NCBI GenBank assembly: GCA_958295665.1
Contig: OY282559.1
Span: 132,163,241 to 132,227,240 of the forward strand
Length of the DNA stretch: 64,000 bases
Origin: Tipula vernalis
Taxonomy: Eukaryota > Arthropoda > Insecta > Diptera > Tipulidae
Direction of reading: 5' to 3'
Within the stretch, counting starts at the first letter, position 1; each line of letters starts with the position of its first letter. Below are positions 21,208 to 32,840 of the stretch, one piece after another. The notes beneath the pieces are model-generated. The model had not been told where the DNA came from. It did no database searches and saw nothing but the letters and a program-made list of their open reading frames with translations. The translations under genes were made by a program, and so were the position numbers.

Positions 21208-23135
21208 CCATCATCAAAATAGCCATATGGAATGCAAACGGCCTAGCACAACATAAAGCGGAGGTACATGCATTTCTCAGTGAGCAAAACATTGACATAT
21301 TGTTAATATCAGAAACACGCTTCACCAAAATTAGCTATTTCAAAATTAATGGGTACTTTATTTATGACACCAAGCACCCAGATGGTAAAGCTCATGTAGG
21401 CACTACTGTATTGATTAAGCGAAGAATAAAGCACTACGAACTTATGAAATACGAGAAAGAAGATATACAATCAACGAGCATTTGTCTGCAGGAGTGGTCT
21501 AGAAACTGCGTCATATCGGCAGTTTAAAACATCGCCGAAAGGCAAACAACTTTATGATGCTATAGAGGAACAGTCCCTGGATTATTTATCTGTCGGTAAC
21601 CCAACTTACTGGCCCACGAATAAAAAGAAAATTGTGTGTTAATGAGGGCATGTGTTACTAAGGGCATTCCACGTACATACGCTAAGGCCACCGATTGCTA
21701 TGATCTATCTTCTGATCACTCACCGATAACAGCAACATTGAGTACTGATGTCCTAAGGAACGAAACACCGAACTGTCTTACAAACAAGAAAATTAATTGG
21801 GATCAATATAGGAGGCTAGTCGAACAAAAGTGTCTACTTAATATTCCTCTGATCACACCAACTGATATTGATGCGGCGGCAGAAAATCTAAAAGATGTCA
21901 TGACATTATCCGATGAAAGGGCTACACCCGGCATAAATAGTTCGGAAAAAGTTAATAAACTATCACATAATATACAGGAACTAATCCAGGAAAAGCGAAA
22001 AATTCGCCGTCAATGGCAGCAAACAAAATCACCGTTATTGAAGTGGAAATTAAATCGAGCTATTAAGGCCCTAGGATTTGCTTTGAGCGAAGAAGAAAAC
22101 CAGCGCGTAAAGAACTACTTAAGTGATCTCTCGGCAACCGAGAGGACAGATTATTCTTTGTGGAAGGCAACAAAAAATTTAAAAAGGCCAGCAAATTCGA
22201 ATCCACCGATTAGACTACCAACTGGAAATTGGGCGAGAAGTGATGAAGAAAAAGCCAATGCTTTTGCTGCTCATCTAGCAACAGTATTCGTCCCACACGA
22301 AGAAGATAATTATTTCGTGCTACCCCAGCCAACGGATGATGGTTTATCCTACAAACCTATAAAGTATAACTGGAAGAAAGTTAAGAATACAAATAAAACT
22401 TGCGTAAGCCCGAAAAAGGCACCAGTACACGATCTCATTACTGGAAAAATGATAAGGGAATTGCCAGATAAATGCATAAAACTAATAAAATTTGTATTCA
22501 ACGCGATCATGCGAACCAGTTATATTCCTCAAAAATGGAAGATATCTTTGATCACAATGATACATAAGCCAGGGAAAATTAAAACGCAAATCTCATCATA
22601 TCGTCTAATAAGCATGCTACCCACAATCTCAAAGCTATTTGAAAAAATATTATTAACGAAATTAAAACCAATATTAGAAGAACGGCGCGTTATTCCAGAC
22701 CATCAATTTGGGTTCCGAAACTAACATGGTACTGTTACTGTAGAGCAAGTGCACAGAATTGTAAATGTAATCAAAATCACCTTCGAGGAAAAGAAATATT
22801 GTGCTGCTGCCTTTTTGGATATCGCTCAAGCTTTTGATAAAGTTTGGCACGATGGGCTAATTTACAAAATTAAAGAGCTTCTACCGAAGAAATTTCACTC
22901 AGTTTTGGGAAACTATCTTCTTTAAAGGCAATACATGGTGAAACAAAACAGCGCAACTACTTGCTTAAATGATATTAATGCAGGTGTCCCGCAAGGCAGC
23001 GTTCTAGGACCAATATTATATTTGTTGTACACAACTGATATACCTGTAACCAACAAAGTATTAATATCAACATTTGCCGATGACACGGCCATCCTGGTGT
23101 CTCACACCACCTACTCCAGTATTAGTGCAAATTGA
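21204..23135 (+). pseudogene. Jockey ORF2: endonuclease and reverse transcriptase, broken
   Basis: It starts MTIIKIAIWNANGLAQHK with the endonuclease Asn, then LLISETRFT with the Glu. The frame breaks near 21527, where roughly the middle of the endonuclease is missing. It resumes with YLSVGNPTYWPT and LSSDHSPITA (SDH motif). RT blocks follow: WKISLITMIHKPGK, YRLISMLPTISKLFEK, FGFRN with a stop at 22722-22724, FLDIAQAFDKVWHD with the first catalytic Asp, GVPQGSVLGPILYLLY, and TFADDTAILVS with the catalytic DD. Coding ends about 30 residues later at the truncation. The reverse transcriptase would copy element RNA at a nicked chromosomal target. Confidence 0.88.
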
Positions 23136-23282
23136 AGAAAAAATGTCCATTTCTCTGTTTTGATGTGCATCAAAAAAACGGCAAAAAAATGGTGATTTTT
23201 TGTGGCAAATAGTTTGCTTTTTGATGCATTTTTGACATTTTTTTGATGTGTTTTTGATTTTTTTGGCAAAAAGAAAACCACA
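23136..23282. other. A/T-homopolymer-rich spacer between Jockey and BEL
   Basis: Runs such as CATCAAAAAAACGG and TTTTTTGATGTG form a weak inverted repeat. It is of unknown origin. It is not similar to the 3' LTR of the BEL element, so the 5' LTR start is either truncated or replaced here. Confidence 0.4.
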
Positions 23283-23474
23283 TAAGTAACATTTGACTTC
23301 AATGTGTCACCATTTAGATGTCGCAAAGAAAAATATTTCTGTACTTTTTTATTTTTGGAAATTTACAAGTACAAAGTTACTTAAACAAAACAAAGTTTCA
23401 CTTGGGATAAAAGCGAAGGACAATCAAATCGCCTATTGCCGTAGCAATTACACAAGGCAACCTTTGCCCCAACA
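23283..23474 (+). repeat. 5' LTR of the BEL element, shortened
   Basis: It matches the 3' LTR in two blocks: 23283-23326 with 28477-28520, and 23327-23474 with 28678-28825. It ends ...CCCCAACA. The true 5' boundary is not visible because the two copies diverge upstream of 23283. Confidence 0.85.
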
Positions 23475-23477
23475 TAC

Positions 23478-23516
23478 TGGTCCTTCGAGCCGGATTGAAC
23501 CAGCGACCTATGGATT
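23478..23516 (-). other. Extended tRNA-Tyr-complementary primer-binding region
   Basis: Three bases after the LTR end, TGGTCCTTCGAGCCGG and the following bases are complementary to the 3' end of insect tRNA-Tyr including its CCA. The complementarity runs about 39 bases, through the acceptor stem, T arm and variable region and into the anticodon stem, against about 18 in a normal primer-binding site. One A is missing in the T-loop equivalent. The next bases are mid-gag. The tRNA comparison is from my memory of the family. Confidence 0.75.
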
Positions 23517-24739
23517 CTTCAGACGAGGTAATTCGAGGGCTTAAAGCATTAGGGGAAGTTGCTGAATCACGTGATCCGTGGCTTATCTATATTTTGATGA
23601 ATAAGCTAGATGATAAATCCAAAGCATTGTGGGCAGAAACAGCCGCTGATCTAGAAAATCCGGATTTCACACAATTTCTTAAATTTCTAGTACGACGAAT
23701 TGACACGTTGGAATCTCTTGCAGTATCATCTAAACGTACCACTGCTAAATCCGTAGTTAAAGGGCACATTGCTACCAGCGAACCTCTAGCGTCAAAGTCT
23801 CGCGTTGCTGTCAAGAGTCATCAATTCGAATGCGCAATGTGCCATGATAAGAACCATTCAATTTTTCAATTTAACGATTTCCATGCACTGGATATTACGG
23901 GACGCAGAGAGTTTGTTAAACGAAGCAACCGATGTTTCAATTGCTTCAATTGCTTCAAATGCCCATCACGTCGACGATGCCAGAAATGTGGCATGAAGCA
24001 TCATTCATTACTTCACCAAAATGAACAACAAGAAGAGATTGTGAAACCACCAGAAGTTTAAACGTCGCTCCACGCTACAACCTTTCACGCACAAAATGCA
24101 TCTGTTTTATCAATACTCCCTACTGCCATAATTAAAGTAATGGACGGTTCGGGAAAACTGACAGATTGCCGGGCACTTCTAGATTCCGGTTCACAAGTAA
24201 GTTTTATTACAGAATCCTGCACACAACGTCTTCGTATTAAAAGGCAAAACGCTCGTGTTTCCGTGAGTGGATTAGGCCAAACCGGTGCTTTAATTTCCAA
24301 AGGCCTGGTTATATTAACAATTAAACCAGCACTGAGCCCAGAATTCCAAATCAAAGCACTGGTAATGTAAATGATTACTAGCCAATTACCACAGCAAACT
24401 TTGAACATTAGAAAGTTAAACTCATGGCAGGGAATTAAGTTAGCCGATCCAAATTTCCACAAGGCAGGTGAAATTGACATTCTTATTGGAGCCTATCACT
24501 TTTTTGATATAATTCAAGATGGCCAGATGAGAATTTCACCAGATCAACCGATCATGCAAAATACTATTTTTGGTTGGATAGTTTCCGGGAGAATACACGA
24601 TACTTCGCTTAAAGACACTACTTCCATGTTAGTCCGAGCCAATCAAAAACAAGAAATTGTCGATATCGATAAAAGCCTAAGGCGATTCTGGGAAATCGAT
24701 TCAGTCAACGATCAGAAAGTTATTTTATCTCCAGAGTAA
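23495..24739 (+). pseudogene. BEL gag (3' part) and protease, broken
   Basis: It begins inside gag at SSDEVIRGLKALGEVAESRD, the position reached only mid-protein in the other BEL gag in this window, so the gag N-terminus is deleted. Zinc-knuckle-like Cys/His clusters follow (CAMCHDKNHSIF, NRCFNC, RRCQKCGMKHH). After a TAA at 24059-24061 the same frame continues into the aspartic protease: ALLDSGSQVSFITESC holds the catalytic Asp. Another TAA (24368-24370) precedes the linker domain with LNSWQGIKLADPNF, IDILIGAYHFFDI and NTIFGWIVSG, which is typical of BEL pol. The frame ends at 24737-24739. Confidence 0.88.
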
Positions 24740-26400
24740 ACTTTATGCGAAAATCATTTCAAGGAAAACTTACAGCGAAATTCGGAATGACGATTTATTG
24801 TGCGACTACAGTTCAAGGAATCACCCAGGTGTTTAGGACTCTCCCTATCTTCGGATATTCAAAGATTGAGGAGAATAGAACGACGTTTTCAACGTGATCC
24901 AAACTTCGCACAACTATACAAAAGTACATACCTCACCATGGCGTATTCAAAAAGTCCGCTTGTACAAACAAGCTGAGAGTTGTCTTCGACGGCTCCGCGA
25001 AAACCAGCACGGGGATATCTCTAAACGACTGTTTGGCTGTTGGTCCTACAGTACAGTCAACCTTATTTTCCTTCATATTGAGATTCCGGGAACACAAGGT
25101 CGTTTTCTCTACAGACGTACAAAAAATGTACCGCCAAATTGTTATGTGTCCAGAAGCTGCTAATTTTCAAAAAATCATTTGGAGAACAGATCCATCCAAG
25201 CCAATCCGGCACTTCAAACTAAACACCGTCACATATGGTTTGGCCTCCTCATCTTTTCTGGCCACCCGTGCCATGAAGCCAGTTGCAGAAGAAAATCAAT
25301 CGTCTTCACCGTTGGCGGCTAATGTAATCACTAAGGACGTATATGTGGACGATCTCATGACTGGCGCTGATGATGAAGATGAGTTGTTGCACCTCCAAGC
25401 GGAAATCAAAAGTCTACTGGCGAATTATGGATTTCAACTCAGGAAATGGAATTCCAACTGCAACAAGATTCTAGCAAATGCTTATACTGAAAATCATGAA
25501 ACTCACATCAAAGAACTTTGAGAGCATGAGGAAGAAAATACGAAAGTTTTGGGTGTAATATGGAACGCCAAGACTGATCAGTTTGTTTTCACTTCCAATC
25601 TACCAGAAACGACTAACTACACAAAGAGGAGTGTTCTATCTGAAGCGAGTCGCATTTTTGATCCTCTTGGCTGGCTAGCTCCTGTTGTCATAAGCACAAA
25701 AATATTTATGCAAATGCTTTGGGGACATAAACTCGAATGGGATGATCCACTTCCTCCCAAGAAAAGAATTCTCTGGGAAAAAATACGAAATAATTTGAAG
25801 CACATTACATCAATAACAATCCCCATATTTATTCAGACAACGAAGTTATGCAAAGTAGATATACACGGTTTCTGTGATGCAAGTGAACTAGCCTACGCAG
25901 CGGTTGTTTTTTTTCAAAACCACCAAACCAGACGGAAGTATTTTTATCAATATGATCTCGGCCAAAACTAAAGTGTCACCCATCAAGCAACAAACGCTCC
26001 CTCGATTAGAACTGTGTGCCGCAGTTTTGTTAACCCAGCTGATCAACGTTATTATGCAAGAAACCCAATCAAATATTAACAACGTTTACGCTTGGACCGA
26101 TTCCCGAATAGTTCTGGATTCGTTAGGAAGTCATCCTAAGCGTTGGAGTACTTTCGTTGGTAACCGCACCGCAGAAATTATATCATCGTTTCCTCGAAAC
26201 CATTGGAGACATGTACTGCGGATTGCGCTTCACGTGGTTTATCTCCTCGAGAACTGGAATTACATACCCTTTGGTGGAATGGACCTGAATGGTTGTGTAA
26301 GTCTGTCGAATTCTGGCCCCCTCAAATAACACAGCATAGTAATCTCGAAGAAAGGACCAAACAGGATTTCGCCCTTACGAGCTAGGTAAATCCACCAGAT
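24740..26400 (+). pseudogene. BEL reverse transcriptase and RNase H, broken
   Basis: It reads in several frames. KLRVVFDGSAKTSTGIS (around 24980-25020) and VVFSTDVQKMYRQI (first catalytic Asp, near 25105) are followed by FKLNTVTYGLASSSFLATRA and DVYVDDLMTGADDEDE (YVDD, near 25345). After a TGA at 25519-25521 the connection domain reads SEASRIFDPLGWLAP and HGFCDASELAYAAVVF. A frameshift in a T-run near 25910 leads to TLPRLELCAAVLLTQL and YAWTDSRIVLDSLGSH of the RNase H. The order and motifs are diagnostic of BEL/Pao. Confidence 0.9.
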
Positions 26401-26466
26401 GAAGGGTATGATCAGATAATTTCTCCATATTTCTCGTTCCGCAAACTACAACGAGTCATATGCTGT

Positions 26467-27914
26467 ATGTTCCGATTTGCTGGAAATGCTACAAAACTCC
26501 CGGGGTTACGGATTGACGGCGTCTACTTACGTCGAGAAGAACTTTTTCATGTTTTATACAAACTTTGCCAGAACGAACAATGTAAATACTATCATGAAGA
26601 AATGTCAGCACTGCAAACCAAAAGAGAACTCAACAAAAACAGCAGCCTCAAATCGCTAAACCCTTTTTTGGACGGATTTGGAATACTTCGTGTTGGAGGA
26701 ACATTGCACATAGCCCCGCTCCGTATTCTACCAAGCACCCAATAATCCTACATTCCAAATCAAAAATCACAACATTAATTTTATTGGATGCGCACCGAGA
26801 CAACAAACATGCTGGACCATCGCTACTCTTATCAATCGTCAGGCAAAAGTTTTGGATACCTAATGGCAAATCTAAAAGCAAGGAAATAGTAAAAAATTGC
26901 GTTATATGCAGCAAATTCAAGGCACAATGTCAGCAGCAGCTAATGGGTAACCTGCCAAGATCACGAGTTGAGTTGATTCGTCCGTTCCTGAAAACTGGCG
27001 TGGATTATGCTGGCCCGATCGCAACACACTTAACGAGAGGACGAGGTCAAAAATCATATAAAGCCTACATATGTTTATTTATATGTTTAAGTACCAAGGC
27101 TGTTCACCTCGAGCTGGTTAGTGACTTGTCAAGCGACGCATTTCTGGGAGCACTAAAAAGGTTTACTGCGCACCGAGGGGTGTGCAAAGAACTTCATAAT
27201 GACAACGGCACAAATTTCATCGGTGCAGACGCTAAACTGAGGGAAGAATTCAATAAATTAATCAAGCATTCGAATAATATTTCTGATTTCTTTTCCAGAA
27301 ACCGCTTAACATGGCATTTTATTCCTCCAAATTCACCTCATTTTGGAGGTATCTGGGAAGCGGCAATAAAATCTACAAAGTTCCATTTAAAGAGAGTTAT
27401 AGGAAACCATATTTTGACATTAGAAGAAATGACCACTCTCTTGGCTGAAGTAGAGGCTATTTTAAACTCCAGACCGTTGTGTCGCATCAACGAAACCGAA
27501 GTTGATCCTATAACGCCATCCCACTTTTTTATAGGACATCCTATTACAAAGATTCCCGAAATGGACTTAACCAACCTTAAGATGTCACACCTCACACGAT
27601 GGCAAATAGTACAGCAAATAAGTCAACAGTTTTGGAAGCGCTGGTACCTAGAATACTTAACGTCCTTGCAACAGCGTTCCAAATGAAGATTCAAGCATAT
27701 TCCCATAAAAGTAAACGACATCGTTATTATCAAGGATAACAACTTGCCCATCCACCAATGGCTCATGGGAAGAGTCATTAATGTTCACCCAGGCACTGAT
27801 GGCATCGTAAGAGTAGTTACTGTAAAGACTAAGAATAATGAACTCAAGCGACCCATACACAAATTGTGCGTTCTTCCCGTCTCAGCTGACCTTGATGCTA
27901 ACAAACTGGAATAA
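26467..27914 (+). pseudogene. BEL integrase, broken
   Basis: The N-terminal region includes LNPFLDGFGILRVGGTLH near 26660-26705, the conserved BEL segment before integrase. After a frame change come NCVICSKFKAQ (zinc finger end), the core with D in TGVDYAGPIA, D in HNDNGTNFIG and E in GGIWEAAIKSTKFHL, and a C-terminal region with GHPITKIPEMDL. A TGA at 27684-27686 is the only stop in the frame from 26784 to the natural TAA at 27912-27914. That part ends with KRPIHKLCVLP, the usual BEL integrase C-terminus. Confidence 0.9.
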
Positions 27915-28476
27915 TCCCTGTCATGTCAAATATTTCCGCAAACTCATCACCAAAACACACTTCAAATATCTTTATTACACACAAAAACCATCGAAACGCC
28001 ATAGTCCAGATCATCTCACTAAGCTGCATTTAACTTCCACGCAATATTTTTAGTTCAATTTCAACCTAAATCTTCACTTCGAAACGTTACATGGACTGAT
28101 GAAGTAACACAAAATTCCAAAAGGTCATTATTGAATCCAGTGATCCAAGGCCGGCGGTATGTTGGCTTCTTAAATATAATAACCTAAAATAAATTATAAA
28201 GTTAGTCAACAATTATTAATTACATTCATACACATAAATTTATACTTATCTTAAATAATACGATCGTTGCCAATAACTTTGAATTAATCAAAAATAGAAA
28301 TTATAAACTAAACCTCAATTGAATTAATTAAAATTAAAAATCTTAAAATTACTTACTGAAATATTTGGTATATTGTTATTGTAAAATTTTGATTTGTGTT
28401 TGTTGTTATGTCAACTCAAAATAATAATTTTAGCACAACGATCATTTTTGCTCAGATTTTGTGTACATGAATTAGC
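27915..28476 (+). other. BEL 3' untranslated region and probable start of 3' LTR
   Basis: AT-rich non-coding DNA lies between the integrase stop and the block shared with the 5' LTR. A TGTT... start for the 3' LTR near 28404 is plausible but cannot be confirmed because the 5' copy lacks this part. Confidence 0.5.
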
Positions 28477-28825
28477 TAAGTAACATTTGACTTCAATGTG
28501 TCACCATTTAGATGTCGCAATGTTCGTCAAATTAATAGAATAAAAATTTATAGTAACACAGATGTCTCAGTAGATTTATGTAATTTTTTTTGAGTTTTGT
28601 TTAGTCACTCTCAATTGATAAAAAGTTGTAAAGCAATAAAGTCGCAAAAATAAAAATTACAAATTACATTTTCAATAAGAAAAATATTTCTGTACTTTTT
28701 TATTTTTGGAAATTTACAAGTACAAAGTTACTTAAACAAAACAAAATTTCACTTGGGATATAAGCGAAGGACAATCAACTCGCCTATTGCCGTAGCAATT
28801 ACACAAGGCAACCTTTGCCCCAACA
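28477..28825 (+). repeat. 3' LTR of the BEL element (shared part)
   Basis: It matches the 5' LTR at both ends but contains 157 extra bases (28521-28677). It ends ...CCCCAACA like the 5' copy. Confidence 0.85.
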
Positions 28826-29031
28826 GCAATTCTACAGAACGTATTTCTGGAAATTTATATGACTCTTAAAAATGCTATTAATTGAATTGGGCACCGAAAT
28901 AGAATTAATTTCTTCAGTCGGATGAAAACTGCAGTTAGATTTTCATGGCTATTTAAACGTTTTCTTAATACCATATATTCTAAAAAGTCCTTTATATTTA
29001 AATTTGAAATGTTTTATGTATATAAAGCAAA

Positions 29032-29590
29032 TTAAATTACATATTTTTCGGCGTCTCCTCCACATAAGCTAGTCAAAATTCTCGCCTTGCTCCCGTTGAC
29101 TTCAGTAAGATGTTGAACTGTTAGATTTATTAATTTTTTTCTGGAAGTATCCCCTACGGTATGGAAATCTGCGTTTTCTTCTAATATATTTTTGCCCAAT
29201 CGATTTTGTTGCAAGTGATTTTCCAGCTCGGATTTTATAAAGTTGATGTCATGGTGTACCTTTTTAGGGAAATTTCCTATAAATAAGTTTTGCCGCCTTA
29301 AAATCCCAGGTGTGTTGCTTTCACTGTCACTATGCTCTGATTGCTTAATCTTTGACAAATTCTGTTTAAAAAATAAAAATCTATTATTTATGCTTATCCA
29401 GAGTAATTTATAATTTTACGATAATGGACCGGTATTCAATACTTTTAAAATTTAGTTCATATTGCTGCACTTCATCATTTATTTCAGCCCCTCCTCGATC
29501 CTCCAAGCAGAACAAATTAAATTTCTGATAAACTGAGGTAAGACATGAAAACAATAAACACTGCGAATTAAATGAATTAATGTCACCCAA
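29032..29590 (-). CDS. Possible two-exon coding region, unknown product
   Basis: On the minus strand an exon open to about 29417 reads EINDEVQQYELNFKSIEYRS. It can join in phase, through a GTAAAA donor and a T-rich AAACAG acceptor (intron about 70 bases), to a second exon starting with SKIKQSEHSDSESNTPG and ending at the TAG-side stop at 29032 after EKYVI. The second exon has a charged, helical look (SELENHLQQNRLGKN) and no motif I recognise. The start of the first exon is uncertain: an ATG at 29590 or an acceptor just inside it are both possible. It may be the 3' end of a host gene or a transposon-borne protein, or chance. Confidence 0.35.
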
Positions 29591-29599
29591 ATTAATAGA

Positions 29600-32500
29600 T
29601 TGAAAAATATGATGATGTGAAAACTATCGAAATAATTTGCTGATAACTTATTTTCCTATCGTTTTCATTAAGCACTTCATCATCTGCAGCATGCTTGCAA
29701 CAAGCTGCTATGATTGAACAGAAAAAATCAAATAAGTTTTATATTTTGTGAAGTAGTTGAACACTCAAAAGTTACAATGCTTGTCAAGCATGCTTGCAGG
29801 TGAAAGAACCGCTTTGAGCGTAAAACACACTGAGCAGCGGTAGCGAGCAGCAGATTTATGTAAATAGATGTTAATTCGCGTAGCACGTTGACTGCCACCA
29901 TATGCAAAAAAAAATCTGACTACAAATTCAAAAATGTTACTCTTTTAGTAAAGATTTAACTACACAAAAATTGGTACTCGAGTTCAATGAAAATATTTTT
30001 TTTGCACTAATTTGAATTAGATACTTAAACAATAAAAGTAACACTAAATTTTATTTATTTCTTTTTATTGATATTTCGTTTTAAATATTTTTACCAGAAG
30101 AAAAGTAAATACGTCAAGTCACTAGCTATTGAGAAAAGAAATGTATGAAATTGTAAAGTACTTTTCCCCGCTTTATTTGCCCATTTAGATACAAATTAGT
30201 ACATTTCTCACTCCGACTACAATTAACTCCGAATGTAGTTATTGTTAACTCTATTTTATATAAAAAATAGAATAATACTCATAAAATTGCATAAACTTAA
30301 AATTCAACTTCTAAGCAGGGTTGAACAATTTTAACTTTATCGATGTGTTAGCCGATAATTCAAAAATATAGTGACATTTTATGAACTCCTTGCACAGGAG
30401 TTAAAATGAACTGGACTTTTTTAAGAGTGTAGATACCTATGGTATCATATTATGAAAGGTAGCTTTTTATGACATAAGCTCAGTTAACTCATATATCAAA
30501 CCAAATTTATGAACAAAACTCGTTGATCGTGTGGAATTTGACAGGGAAATGAATTCCCCCCAAAAAAAAAAAAAAAAAATATTTATTTAGAACAAAAAAG
30601 CAATTAAAAGGTTCGCTTAAACCACCAAAATAAACAAACGCGTACTGTGCTCATCTATACACATGTATTTACTTTCAATATTAAGCAAAAAATTTGAAAA
30701 TTCTCTAATTACCATCATTCGTCCGGGTTTTTTAAAACTCTACTATAAGCGATTTTCCGTATCTCCAGGATTAAGTATCAAAAAGTACAAAACAAATGAA
30801 GGAAAAGCTCTAATGAATTTTCCACTTAAAATGATAACATTTAGCAAAAAAAAATAAAAAACTGAAAATGGCAAAATAGAAAATTATTATTATTATTCAA
30901 CATTTTATGGATTTTCATTTTACTGTTGACACAAATTAATGATGAAAAAATAAAAAAAAAATGTTTCCCTATTTTCCAGCAATTTTGCCGAACCAATATA
31001 AAATAACAAAAAGACACAAACGAAAAATTAATCAAAATAACGTTAGGCAAATTGTTTCAAGAAAACACCAACAGAAAAAAAAATGCGAAAGGAAAACGCG
31101 CGGCTGTATATTTTAGGGTGCTGAACACAAAAGACTTTTTTTTTTGGCATTTTTGGAATACAAATACAATAAATTAAATTTTTTTTTTTTTTTTTTTTTG
31201 TTATTTTTTAATTTTATTTAAATAAAAAATTGTAATCATTTCAATTTTCATGGTCCATTAAAAACGTGAGAGTTTGTATTTTTTTTTTTGTATGGTTGTT
31301 GGTTGTTGCTGCGTTATTGTTCTGTTTGGTGCCAACATCGACGATGGAAAATAATTTTGAGGAAAATTTATGCACGACTAAATATGGTGTGATCGGCCTG
31401 TATCGCAAGTTTATCGCGTTTGGCATATATCTTTTTTACGGTGCTCCTATTTCATTTTGCGAACATATTTTATTGTATTACAAATAGGTGGGGAATACTG
31501 TGATGATAAACTGCAGGCTACCTAGTTTAAATATGTAAATATCAAATATTTGTTTGTGTTACGCCATGTCAGTTGGATGATTAAACCGAAATTCTAAGCC
31601 CTCCGGCAGTTTGAAAAAAATGTTACACGAGAAAAAGCTTTGAACTTAATTACCGGTTAAAATCACAATTAACAGAAAGTTTTGTTCATTTGATGCAAAC
31701 ATTTTTCAAATACAGTTTTAATAATGAATCTTAGATTTGATCGAAACGAAAATATTTTTCGGCAAAACAGCCAAATGACTTTTTCTGCAAACATGCACAT
31801 GATTATTTTGTTTATTTCACTCGTAACAAAAACATCGTAAATCTTTTAATCCTTTATTTTAACTATATTATGTACTATTGCTGCTGTATACTATGCAGCG
31901 GAAAATGAGAATAATAAAATTTACCAACGGATATAACATTTTCGGGATGATCCAGGCTTAAGACTAAGAGAAGATAAAATTATCATATTTTGTTTTAAAT
32001 TAAATTTTGAAATATTAAAAGTATAAAGGCAAAGTTCAGCTTCAGCCAAAATATATTTTGCAAACCATTAAAAGTTTTATTTTTTTCAGAGATATTTAAC
32101 GGATTTCAGTTTGATTTCAGGTTTATACTACATAAATTATGTAAACTATTGCTACTGGTTATAGTTAAAAAATCATAAATTCGGTTATAATTCAAATCTC
32201 ATTAGCTTCCCCTAATTAGTAAAGTCAAGAGATTTACATTTAATTAGCCTTTAAAAATTCAAAGAGCTCTAATCATTTCGGGATAAATTTTAGTTCAAAT
32301 TTCTCGTTTGTTCTTGAGCCTCATTCATTCGAGTCTCTTCTTTTACACACATCCTCTTCTTAATAAAATAAGAAAATGTCTACATAATTGTCTCCAACCT
32401 AGATAAATTCCTGTATATATCCCACCGGTGGCTAAATTTGCCCTAGATAGATGGTCTTAATATATGTGTCATACATAAATATCTAAATTACAAGAAACGT

Positions 32501-32840
32501 CTAGGACTAACCTATTAACTTTATCGATCCGATACGTCTGGATGCAGATATTAAGATGATATACAAAATTTACGATAGATTGGGTGTTGGATTGAAAACT
32601 ATTTATAAAAATTTGCAACCTAGTTAATCAATTATTTCAGCACTAAATCACGGTACACTTGTTTATATACCTTGAAGGCCAGTGGATTTGGCTGGACGAA
32701 ATATTTTGCTGTAATTAAACAAAATTCTGGCATTGTATGCAAATCGAAAGACGAAATTATACGATTTATATGGCGAGATTTTGATGAAAATCGATTAGGT
32801 TCAGTTAGAAAATCCAACGTCACTATTTTTTACATATTGT
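29600..32840. other. AT-rich DNA with homopolymer runs, no recognised gene
   Basis: Long A and T runs (30556-30580, 31180-31200 and others) and short open frames on both strands (for example 31266-31487 plus and 32632-32823 minus) show no family motif. No terminal repeats or RNA genes were found. Confidence 0.5.

Larger units (their letters stand above)
16427..23135 (+). mobile_element. Jockey-type LINE, interrupted and 3' truncated
   Basis: ORF1 (gag with CCHC knuckles) is followed by ORF2 (endonuclease and RT). ORF1 is split: coding up to about 17396 resumes at about 20757 after 3.36 kb of foreign DNA containing a PIF/Harbinger element. ORF2 stops abruptly about 35 codons after the catalytic FADD at about 23130, so the RT thumb, 3' UTR and tail are missing. 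The next recognisable element is the BEL element at 23283. Confidence 0.85.
23283..28825 (+). mobile_element. BEL/Pao LTR retrotransposon, defective
   Basis: Two LTR copies share TAAGTAACATTTGACTTCAA and a ~147-bp end segment (23327-23474 and 28678-28825, very similar). Between them lie gag, protease, RT, RNase H and integrase in the BEL order on the plus strand, with several stops and frameshifts. The 5' LTR lacks 157 bases present in the 3' LTR (28521-28677). The gag N-terminus is missing. No target duplication was found. Confidence 0.88.

Noticed and set aside
23478..23516. tRNA-Tyr gene on the minus strand
   Set aside because: Only the 3' half is represented, it includes the CCA that is not encoded in eukaryotic tRNA genes, and it sits exactly at the BEL primer-binding position. 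The 5' half and anticodon are absent.
31266..31487. 73-codon open frame with a hydrophobic, signal-peptide-like start
   Set aside because: It begins in T-rich DNA that gives Phe/Leu/Val by composition. There is no recognisable domain, no splice context and no neighbouring gene.
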